DNA of 64,000 bases from Larix kaempferi (taxonomy: Eukaryota > Streptophyta > Pinopsida > Pinales > Pinaceae). The stretch lies in contig BSBM01000007.1 of assembly GCA_027924585.1 (NCBI GenBank), positions 14,261,001 to 14,325,000 of the forward strand. Direction: 5' to 3'. The notes under the pieces were generated by a model. It saw nothing but the letters and a program-made list of their open reading frames with translations, searched no databases and had not been told where the DNA came from. Below, piece after piece: positions 54,650-64,000 of the stretch. How positions within the stretch are numbered: position 1 is the stretch's first letter; the number at the start of each line of letters is the position of its first letter. The position numbers and the translations under genes are program-made.

Positions 54650-57600
54650 TCGAATAAGATCAACGAGGTTATACTGCATGTTGTCTAAACAGACTAACTT
54701 AGGAGAAAACAAGGACAAAAATAGGATAGAAATAATCAAATATGTTATGAAGTAAATAGTCAATTATAGGGTTCATTTTCAATGAATTAGCAAATTTAAT
54801 TTCAGCCAAGGACAAAATCCTCAAGTTTACTGTAGATTTGGAGATGTAGGTAGCAAATCATCAAAAGCAAGAAAAAATAACATCATGGAAAGCTAGAGTT
54901 GCATAGTAAAGAATTATCGACCTATTCAGTTGGAAATGTGTAATTGTGAAAAGTAGGAAACAATTTGCTATGGTGGAAATTTGATCATTGTATAGTTAGC
55001 AGTTTCGAGTTCTTGTGCATTGTTATAGGAAGAAATGTGGCGTTTCTCAATTTGCAAATGTGGCTTATTTAAAGGAATTTTTATTGGTATGATGTCATTT
55101 TACAAGGTTACTATGAATAGTCCTTATGTGTCAAACCCATGTAGCTAAAGCCATGTATCGATAAAGGATAGGGAATTGCAGACACAATTAGAAAATGTTA
55201 CGAGTAGTTTGATAGAAAAAATTCAACAAAGGCAAGGTCTATTTGATACAACATGATAAATAGGTGCAAATTCATCATATGTGGGGAAGTTAAGCAAATT
55301 ATCAAGTGAAGTTGGGGTCTATTTGATGCTAGGTTACAAAATTTTGGGATTTGTCTGGATAATACATGCAAAATCGGAATCTGCATGGAAAAAAGTTGGA
55401 AGCTCCTAGTTTGGAGCCTGAGACCAAAGTTATGAATGGTTTGAAAATAAATAAAATCAAGTCTGCTAGATAACACATTTCTTAAAGTTTTGTCTACTTA
55501 TGATTGATATGAAGGAAAATGAGAATATGGGGCAATTTATTGAAAATTAGCCTAGTTGGTTACCATTTGATAGGAAAGAAAGTTGGCATTGAACTGGAGA
55601 TAATCAAGAAACAACAGGTTTAGTTTAATAGAAGCCAATAGTACTAGGGGAAATCCCAGAGGAAATTATTGATAGAAAGTTTTAAGGATGGCTTTGAGGT
55701 GCATGGAATCAAAAGGTTGAGTATCAGTAGACCTAAATATTTTTTAGATTCTATTAAATAATTAGATGCTATTACTAACATATATCAAATCTGTAAAGTC
55801 CATTCCATGTAAATAAATCATGTGGAAAAGCCAAGGTAATTCAGATAAGGTAGTGAATTTAGTGTCTATTTGACATGAAGCAAAGCTTTGGTAGAAGATA
55901 AGGATAATTAAGTTCTTATTAGGAGTCCAATGCCACAACACAATAGCCTAATATTACTACAACAACATCAAATAGACATACTTTTATGAAGAATTTCCAC
56001 AATGTTATATGGAGTACCTTTTTTACTTGAGTTAGTTGGAGAAACAAGGTGGTTTGTCACATGTGTTGAGGTTGAGTTGATATTTTGATGCGATGGGATA
56101 TTTCCTACAAGAAGTCAACAAATCTATAGCCATGATGTTAAATTCAAGGAATTCAATTACCATTTATATGTATCTTTTGATCTACATGTTATGATATAAA
56201 AAGTCGAATTGGGATGTACCTAACAAATTATCTATGAAACTACATACAAAGGCAGTGATGGCCTAATTTGTCAGAACCTTTTCCTATATGCACACCTTTC
56301 ACTCAAAGAATGAAATTACCAAGGCCTCTTAATAAAACTACAATCTAAGTTGTTGTTGAAGGTGCAAAGCTTTCACCAGTGAGCATTGTTCCTTATGCAA
56401 ATGGTCTCTCTCCTCACAGGCAGAATGGTATTGTAGAAACAAATTTTTTTTCTTGTTTCTACATCAAGGGTGATCTAAACTCAATAATGGTTTAGATGCA
56501 TTTATATGCTTGAGCATTTGGTTGGTTTTTTTGCCTCTGTTTGTGTTGATTCAAGTGGCCATTATTTGTACTACAAATATTTGTGTACCATGTTGTATCA
56601 AGGGGCTGTTCTAATTCTGATCTGATTTGCAGTCGTACTCAAGAGTTTTCATGGCTCTTGGTTTTCTAGACTTAGGAATGGTTTTGTGCATTGAAATCCA
56701 ACTACAATATCCAATTGTATTGTGCATTCCTTAGTGTAAGAATATGTGAAACCAAACTATAGTATCCAGTTGTACTTTGCATTCATTAGTGTAAGGATAT
56801 GTATTAATGTGTTGAATTCAAGACTTAGAGACTATTGTTCTGCTCAACAAAAGGGTGGCATATTGTAGCTCTGTTTTTTTCTTTTATGCTATATGCCCAT
56901 TTGCAAGCATCTACATTGCCTAAGAGGCATTTTAGTAAATGAAGGAAGTTGTGATTTCGCTATAACATTTTTTTCTTTGTTAACAAAACAAATAGGGACA
57001 CAAAGCTCTAGAGTGACACTGTACATTATCCATATAGAAGTTGATTCCATGTATTAAATGGTTTCCATTGCAATTTTTAAATTGTAACTCCCCTTTGCAA
57101 GTGTGACTACAACCCTATAGCTCATGACATTTACAAAGAAAATACACTCTTTTGTCTTTATATCAATGCTCTTATACACTGCTTCCATCAAAACATTGTT
57201 CTAGTTTCCTATTTGACAATATCTTTTTTATGTCTTGCTAAGTTTCAGCTAAAGTTACAAAAAACATTGTTGGCTTCATTTTAAAAAAATTGGATTCTTC
57301 CTTTACCTTCCATTTCTTAGTAGAACTAGGAATTCCTTGTATATATATGATATTCAACTCATCTCTTCGTTAATGATATTATCCCTTGTTGATGAGAGTT
57401 TATTGCAATTGATTGAATTACAATTTCTTACTTCTTGAGAGTTTGTTTCTCACGATTTGTAGTATGCATTGGCATTCTTATAATTACAAGTGATTCAAGT
57501 AATTGAGAGTTTGTTTCCCGTGATCGATAAGTTTGGTTTCAAGCTTGAATAAGAAGTCTTATTCAAGCTATTATATGGAATTGCTTGTTTGTTACATTGA

Positions 57601-58031
57601 ATATTTATCCTTTGAATAAATGGTTTTTGTGAAGAATAGAATAAAACAAAGGAGATTTGTTTAGTAACTCTAGTTGTAGTATGAGTTTGAAAAACCCAAT
57701 GAAAGAAAAAGGTTCTAGATCTATTGACAAGAGTTGATCGCAAGAACAATAGAAATTATGAAAAAGCATATACAGGTATGTGTTTGTTGTTTGGATTGAA
57801 ATTATCAATTTCAGCTGCAAATTTATATGCTAGATAGAATTTTAAAAAATGAATTGAGATGAGCATTACTGCATTAATGCTATATTGCAAGAAAATGAAT
57901 TTGTTTTTTTTTACATTTTCCTTGATTCAGATTCTTCTCCATGCAATAATTATATTCAACCATTGTATAAGAAAATCAATTGGAAGTAGTTGCTAAGAAG
58001 CTATTATATTTACAAATTAATAATTTGCATC
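54650..58031. other. Intergenic DNA without recognisable genes
   Basis: AT-rich sequence. A short in-frame stretch near 56360-56445 ends PHRQNGIVE, reminiscent of a Copia integrase, but nothing around it supports one. Small open frames at 55198-55476 and 57495-57820 lack domain signal. I see no clear element ends. Confidence 0.5.
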
Positions 58032-59322
58032 TGTAATGTCCCCAGTTTGACCCCATGGCATTAAATTGTAAATGATGTAATATTGTTATAAAATCGTGGT
58101 GAGGAGCTCAAGGCCAAGGCCCCACCATCGATTTAGTGATGCATATGGTTTACGTGCTAGCCAGGCACATTGAAATTGTAAATATGCATTTTAATAAATA
58201 CCCACAAATTGCTATGCAATGCAACAAGAGATGGGGGCATGATTTTACAAGGAATTGGGAGGGAAAACATTCAAACCCTTGAGCCAACCAAGTCAAGCCA
58301 AGTGTCAATGAGAGAACCAATCAAACCCTCAACTACCCATGTTGACTTTTGTACCCAATCATTGATTTCTCCCAAGAGTTGGTTGAGGTAGTTAATTCCT
58401 TGGGGAATGGGAGGTATGGCTATCAAAATTCAGATATGGGAAAGCCACCCTGCATGGGAAATAGAGTTTTTCTTCTTGGGCAAGAAAGGAGCCATGAATT
58501 GCTTCCCAAGCCATTATCCATCAACGCATTGCTCTCCCTCAGGAGTTGGGATCTACCTAGGCGTTTTCCAGCCATGTTTTTGGGTGTTCTCCTTGATCCT
58601 TAGCTAGGATAAGGGCGTTTTTGTATTGTATACCAGTGGGGAAGATGGAAATTCGAATTGGGGTTCCATATAGACCATTATGGTTGTTAAATGCTGAGAT
58701 GGTTGGGGAGAAATCGTTTTTCCTCTCCTGTGAATGTTTTTCCTCATCCCATAATTCGTTTTTGGATGGAAACAATTTGGGGAAAGCCCAAACCCATGGC
58801 CATCCTGATGGTAAATCCATTGCTTTGGCTTGAGCTTGAGTGTAAGCCTCCAGGGTTCAAATGTATCCTGATAAACCCAGCTGTGGACTGGCTTGGCTCA
58901 GATGAAATGATTAATTGGTTGTCAATGAGTGAATGTCCCCTTTTCCTTGTAAGAATCATGCCCAGCTCGGGGGTGGCAGTTGTGTTGAGAGCTTGATAAA
59001 CACAACTGGCCTAGGGTTGGGTGGAACGTTGCAACGACATAGCTAGTTGTTTGGGACCAATTGCACAATGAAGATAAGTGTTTTTCTGTCTATGTATTCA
59101 CTTCTGAAATGCATTAATTTGATGACTATTTTGATATGGTGGATGGGCATGAATTGTGTATGGATTAGTTTCATTTCCGCTATGCATATTGCCTGATTTG
59201 TATCTGCACACCAATGTTTTTTTATTCATATGATTCCAATGACTGGGCTGAGTTTTATGAAAATCCCCACAGATCGTTATCATCTTCCCTCTCTTATTGG
59301 GTCAGTAGGTGGGTACATTACA
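58032..59322 (+). repeat. 5' LTR, 1.29 kb
   Basis: Starts TGTAATGTCCCCAGTTTGAC and ends GGTGGGTACATTACA, with TGTAATG and CATTACA making a 7-bp inverted end repeat, typical of plant LTRs. It contains one copy (about 58868-58896) of the CCTGATAAACCCAG...ACTGGCTTGG motif that is repeated at 63400-63840. Confidence 0.8.
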
Positions 59323-59325
59323 TTT

Positions 59326-59337
59326 TGGTATCAGAGC
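59326..59337 (+). promoter_or_regulatory. Primer-binding site
   Basis: TGGTATCAGAGC, perfect tRNA-iMet match, three bases after the LTR. Confidence 0.88.
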
Positions 59338-59410
59338 TGCTGGTTGCAGCATTGGGCCTTTATGGGCTACCTATCATAGTTGCAGAGGTAAGTATGCTTC
59401 CTGCTCAACA

Positions 59411-59491
59411 CTGATAGTTAAGAAAATTTTCAAAATTTTCAAATTTTCAAAATTTTCAAATTTTCAAAATTTTCAAATTTTCAAAATTTTT
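59411..59491 (+). repeat. AT-rich tandem repeat, 17-bp unit
   Basis: AAATTTTCAAAATTTTC repeated about five times. The unit is nearly its own reverse complement, so the run can fold on itself. Confidence 0.9.
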
Positions 59492-59519
59492 CTAAGTGTC
59501 TATGAGTTTCTGCCAAAAA

Positions 59520-60250
59520 CTGTGCCGGCGAATCTAGGCAAGTTCGTCCGCAACAGCGGAGAAACTCAGCGAGTTCATCTACAATGGCAGAAGAACTCGG
59601 CGAGTTGCACCGACGAAGTTGCGGAAGTGTCGAGGAAAGGAAGAAAAATTTCAAAATTTTTCGAAGTGTTTTCGGTGGAAGAACTCGGCGAGTTGGCCCG
59701 AAACTGCAGAAGAACTTGGCGAGTTGGCCCGAAACTGCGGAAGAACTCGACGAGTTGGCCCGAAACTGTGTAAGAAATCAGCAAGTCACCTCGCAACGAC
59801 GGAAGAAATCGACGAGTTGGTCCGCAACGTCGAAAGGACTTGGCAAGTTGGTCCGAGATTGTGGCAAAAATCGGCAAGTTGGTTCGAAATATTTTCTAAG
59901 TGTCTTCCGGCGGAAAGAACTCGTAATTTTTTGCCACAACGGTGGAAAGATAAAAGTTTTGGGCTAAAATGGCGGAGAAAGTTAGCGAGTTGGTCCGAAA
60001 TTTTTCTTTGTTTTTCAGCATCAAGGAAGAAATTTCGGAAGAACTTGGCGAGTAGCTCCGAAACAGCGGGAGAACTGGGCAAGTTCGTCCGCAAAGTCAA
60101 AAGAGATGGGCAAGTTTCTCCGCAACGTCGGAAGGAACTCGGTAAGTTGGTCTGCAGTGGATCGGAAGGAAAAACTGAGTTTTCAATTGGAAGAACTCGG
60201 CGAGTTGGCCCGAAATAGGTTAGAAGAACTCCCTGAGTTGCTCCGAAACA
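59520..60250 (+). repeat. 31-bp minisatellite in the element leader
   Basis: Core unit GAAGAACTCGGCGAGTTGG then CCCGAAACTGCG, exactly 31 bp in seven consecutive copies from 59678 to about 59880, with looser copies before and after. Because 31 is not a multiple of three, the frame advances one step per unit; the long open frames at 59309-59773 and 59619-60218 read the unit in all three frames in turn. Confidence 0.88.
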
Positions 60251-60345
60251 GGAAATTTCAGTGGCTTTCCAGGAATATTTTTCAGGCGCCAAAAGTTGAA
60301 AAATGCCATGGAACTTGTGCGCCAAAGTGCATAAAATGGAAATAT

Positions 60346-60430
60346 TTACAAAAAAAAAAAAAAATGAGGGCGCTGCCCTTGATCCGCCCCACAAGGGGGC
60401 AAGCCCCCTTGACCCCCGTCGTTCCCCGGA
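60346..60430 (+). other. A-run and GC-rich block
   Basis: An A15 run is followed by about 70 bases far richer in G and C than the surroundings, with GGGGGC, AAGCCCCCTTG and ACCCCCGTCG. CAAGGGGGC and GCCCCCTTG form an inverted pair with a 1-2 base gap. Function unknown. Confidence 0.7.
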
Positions 60431-61960
60431 GACAGTTACTGTACATGTGAAATGTATTCTTGGAATGAAGATCAAGAATTGCATAGAAGGGGTTGTGAAA
60501 TCTCAGTAAGAGTAATGGGTTGTAATACCCATTATGGAGGATGAAAGGGAAATTCCTCACCTTAAACTATTTTTGTTTATAGCATAAGAATTGCATATTT
60601 GGAAAATATCAATAATGCATGTTATACACATATGTATATACTGAATTGCTAATTCGTGAGAAGATCATAGCTAATGAATCCTTGTGTGCTTGGTAGGGAA
60701 GCCAAGAAAAGGATCAGCTATGATGTGGAGGAGGAACTCCATGTCATGATGAGGAATTGGAAAGGGAGAATTCCAACTCCTCCATTGCTATTATATTTAT
60801 ATTTCCTGAGTTGTCTATACTGAAAATTATGGCATAGGGATGTTGGAAATGAAAAAGGATAGATAGATGAAGTGAATATGTACTAGATGGCATATTGCAC
60901 TGTGCATGTGAAAATGTTTTTTTGCATGTATACGATATTGCATATTGGTAAAATAGTGAGGTTTTACATATGCAATAAGCCACTTAAGATAATGATTGTG
61001 GTTGTTAATAATTAGTTGTGTTCGCATGGGTTGTAGGGCCAAAGACAATCGAAGCAGGGCTAAGGATGTGGATGATGTTGTTGCATATGACCAAAAACCT
61101 TATGAGGAAAGGATGGTATAGCAAATCTATGATTATGAGGTTGGAAAAAGGACTTTGTAGCCTTGGTAAGAGGCCAACCGATTAGGTAACATCAAGCGAT
61201 GTTAATGGTAGCCATGCAGGTAATGGTTATTTATGCTTAATTGCATGAATCATTGAAGGAGGATTTGGTGAGATTCCTTCAACTATGTTTAAACTATGTT
61301 GATTGATTTGCATGTAGTATTGTGTGCCCGAATGTGAATGTCAACCTACCAAGTATGGTGAGGTGTGGGTAAATGAAGGCAATAATCCTTACACCCTATA
61401 ATTGCTTAGAAATCTCAATGAATTCATATGAAATCATATCATGCCATTTGTGGATGTTGGTTGTGAAGTTTTAACAACTCAAGCAAGTGATGACTTATGG
61501 TCCTGTTATAATGTATGCCATATGAGAGAGACATGGTTAGGCCATAATATGTTTGAAGGTATAATATTCATGAATTAATGCAAGGTTGCATTGAGGGGAT
61601 GTGCATTAAAAATATTTTGTACAATCTTGTGGTTATGCACGAAATGGTGATCTATTTAATGAGCTGCTGTGAATGCAGGAGAATGATTGAATATAGAAGG
61701 TAGACATGTTGATGGGCTACCAAGAGTGCTATGTTGGAAGGACAGAATTGCATGAAATGTGAAGTAATGAGTATTTACTGTTTATCTAAATTGCATGGAT
61801 AATGTGACCGTGTCTTGCAATTTTTAATGCATATATAGAGATGTATATATTTCATTGCATTTAAAATGTTAACAACTGAAAGTGTTTGAATTATTGAGTG
61901 TTATAATTCTGAGATCACTTCAGTGACTGTTGTAGCAATGAAGAGAGTATATGCATACAT
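60431..61960 (+). other. Interior sequence with a possible decayed gag start
   Basis: Near 61027 an ATG gives MGCRAKDNRSRAKDVDDVVA, then YDQKPYEERMV before a stop. A short charged opening after a leader is what a gag start might look like, but I do not recognise it. The rest has no clear coding signal. Confidence 0.25.
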
Positions 61961-61969
61961 ACTCACAAC

Positions 61970-62640
61970 GTGTTTGGCTGATTGAAATTTCAGTTTTCAG
62001 GTAGAAAAGTCTTGCGTATGGCAATGAGGATAAGTCCATAGTAAAGACCAGGATCTACCATGTGCAGAAGCCAAAGGTTATGAGAAGGTTCTCATGGTTG
62101 TAAGTTATGCATGAAACAAATCTGAAAATTGTCTAGTTTAAGTTTATGAGAATAGTCTCATGGTTACAAATCTAATTTCTCCAGGAAAACAGATTTACAA
62201 ATTTCAGATTTGAGAATTTGCCGATAATTGCTAATGACTGTTTGGCTTATATAGAATTGTGTCAGGAGGAAATGTTGTAGGTGATGTTCATGTATGGTAG
62301 CAAGGGTGAAACCATAATGGATAGAGTGATACCACTTACGAGAGCCAGACAATATGAGGATAGCCTCATTACTAAGCAAATTAATTTATGTAGGAGACAA
62401 AATTGTAAATTCATATTGAATTTAATTATTAATGACATTGATTAGTTATGAAACAATCAAATTTGAAGTTTATTGCTAAATGTTGTTGATTGTTTGGCTA
62501 TTTGATAAGTGTGCCAGGATGACACATTGCAAGAAGACCATGTGTGATGGCCTGCAGAATCCAAACTAGATGGGAAGGATCCCATGCTATGGAAATGGGT
62601 TTTGGGTGAAACACCATTGTAAAGGTTGATAATGTCTCAG
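61970..62640 (+). repeat. Diverged tandem repeat, about 260-bp unit
   Basis: Three segments begin GTTTGGCT(G/T)A (about 61973, 62240 and 62492), each followed by a CAGG(T/A)xGA stretch. The first two contain self-complementary TATGAGAA...TTCTCAT, ATGAGAATAGTCTCAT or ATGAGGATAGCCTCAT motifs. Similarity is weak. Confidence 0.4.
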
Positions 62641-63399
62641 CCGAACTGCATGTTGGTAAAGCATGTGAGTGAGAAAGAAAAATTATGCCAAGAAGGCATG
62701 TGTGGGTTAAGGAACATGAAAGGATTGGGGTGGCAAAATGAAGGACTGTTGACTCAAAGAAGGGAGCCCCCATTCTTCACCATTAAAGAAAGATACATCT
62801 GTAAAAAGAATGAATATTCAGTAACCCTAACTAAGAATATACTTGTTTGGTTATTAGATTTGATATGCAGAGCATGTTTCATTGTTTCATTATTATTCCA
62901 GACCACTTGAGTATGATTAGGTCCTACATGGCTCACATCGGAAAGGAATGCATACCTTTCAGATGCTGGGTTATGTTAGGGTTGTCAATATTGACTACAC
63001 CCTAAGGGAATGGACGCATTCCTAGTGTTTCAATACTTGATAGTGAATGTTATGAAATATGGTTACAATTTTAGAGCAGCAATACTGATGAGTCTGCTTA
63101 TCCTTCTTGTGCTATCAGCTTACACAGATGAAATTTGGTGTTGCATGTAAGAGGCAAAGTGAAGAAAGGGTGCTCAAGAGGACTGTATGGGCAGTGGTAA
63201 CCTTTCTACGCTCACACTAAAGGACACTAGAAGAGATGGATAGGCCCAAGGAGATGTGTTGCAGAAAAGGGGGAACATCCTTGTGTAGTGTGAGTGGGTA
63301 TTGTGGGGCCATGCTAGCCTGCAGTCAAGTGAGTCACCTATGGAGTTCCTAGAGGGAACCACTAGTTGCATAAGAGGGAACCAGTCATGTTATGTTGTT

Positions 63400-63840
63400 C
63401 ATATTGCCTGATAAACCCAGTCAGTGTACTGGCTTGGCATTTGTTATTTAGATGTTGTGGAGAAGGGTTGTTGGATGCCTGATAAACCCAATCAGTGTAC
63501 TGGCTTGGCATGTTGTTAAATTGAATGCCTGACAAACCCAGTCGGTGTACTGGCTTGGCATTGGTTATTTGGATGTTGTGGAGGTATTGGTGAAGGGTGT
63601 TATTTCCTAACAAACCCAGTTGGAGAACTGGCTTGGAAATGGTTGTCGTATGCTTGATAAACCCAGTCGGCGCACTGGCTTAGCATACTGATTTTTGAAA
63701 TGCTTGATAAACCCAGTCGGCGTATTGGCTTAGCATACTGATTTTTGAAATGCTTGATAAACCCAGTCGGCGTATTGGCTTAGCATACTGATTTTTGGGA
63801 TGCTTGATAAACCCAGTTGGTGTACTGGCTTGGCATTTCC
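63400..63840 (+). repeat. Array of eight hairpin-forming repeats
   Basis: Each unit has TGCYTGATAAACCCAGT, about six variable bases, then ACTGGCTTRGCAT. CCAGT pairs with ACTGG and TGCC or TGCT with GGCA or AGCA, so each unit can fold into a hairpin. Spacers vary (about 50-80 bp); three adjacent units (63654-63800) are almost identical at 50-bp spacing. Minus-strand open frames here (63362-63978) are by-products. Confidence 0.85.
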
Positions 63841-64000
63841 TATTCGGATGATATTGTGGAGCAGCATGTGTGCTGGCCAAGCATCCACCCCACAGGTGAT
63901 CCAAGGCTTGTAAAGCAGAGAAGGAAACCAGTGGAGTATCGAGGAAAATGCACAATACAGATAAGTATTCATTTTCATCTATTTTTTGTTTGGAAAAATG

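Larger units (their letters stand above)
58032..64000 (+). mobile_element. LTR retrotransposon with long leader; 3' end beyond the window
   Basis: A 5' LTR (58032-59322) with TG...CA ends is followed by a tRNA-iMet primer site. The interior begins with long tandem repeats. No second LTR is seen before the window ends, and no convincing gag or pol domain is found, so the extent to 64000 is a minimum by inference; part of this stretch could be unrelated. Confidence 0.6.

Noticed and set aside
56360-56450. Possible Copia integrase remnant (PHRQNGIVE)
   Set aside because: Only one short motif; no neighbouring integrase, protease or RT residues in any frame and no LTR nearby.
58209-58996. Several overlapping open frames on both strands
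   Set aside because: They lie wholly inside the 5' LTR and none has a recognisable domain.
59619-60218. 199-codon open frame as a host protein
   Set aside because: Whole frame comes from the 31-bp repeat read in three frames; kept as a finding, not as a gene.
63400-63840. CRISPR-like array
   Set aside because: Repeats are hairpin-forming and spaced, but spacers are similar to one another and vary in length, there are no cas genes, and the DNA is plant nuclear.

Overview
The window is plant nuclear DNA, most likely from a seed plant with a large repeat-rich genome; a gymnosperm is my inference from old, nested LTR elements, very low gene density and short degenerate tandem repeats, not something the sequence proves. 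The plant assignment rests on tRNA-iMet-primed Copia elements, plant-type LINEs with a terminal RNase H, a multi-zinc-knuckle Gypsy element, and three broken copies of a germin-like (cupin) gene. I see no intact host gene, rRNA gene, tRNA gene or CRISPR array.

Layout. 1-2576: the 3' part of a LINE followed by two antisense exons of a germin-like gene (copy A). 3833-6356: a short non-autonomous LTR element whose interior is tandem repeats. 6357-10880: intergenic, partly very AT-rich. 10880-11800: the end of another LINE, antisense. 11800-13919: the 5' half of a sense LINE (ORF1 and endonuclease start). 13920-14242 and 31384-31680: germin-like copy B (+), split in its intron by Copia-1 (14243-31383). 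Copia-1 carries a Gypsy element (19160-29690) inside its gag gene, and the Gypsy carries a 641-bp LTR-like insert (27430-28070). 31810-35060: the 3' half of the sense LINE. 35573-50134: germin-like copy C (-), whose first exon is split by Copia-2 (36340-50077), which has Copia-3 (39100-46408) inside its pol gene. 50450-51665: a small LTR-like element. 51900-54620: four families of local tandem repeats. 58032 to the end: an LTR retrotransposon with a 1.29-kb LTR, a leader full of minisatellite, and a terminal array of hairpin-forming repeats.

The nesting gives an order of events. The germin copies and the LINEs are oldest; Copia-1 and Copia-2 landed in the germin copies; the Gypsy and Copia-3 then landed in those; the 641-bp insert landed in the Gypsy. 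Every step is supported by 5-bp target duplications (exact, or with one mismatch). In both nested cases, taking out the inner element plus one target copy puts the outer reading frame back in phase.

The germin copies are related by duplication. A and C share both the LINE tail and the 3' exons. B is an inverted relative of C lying in the middle of the LINE. Many inactivating changes at zinc or catalytic residues in these elements look like G-to-A transitions when compared with family consensus, as expected from decay of methylated cytosines.
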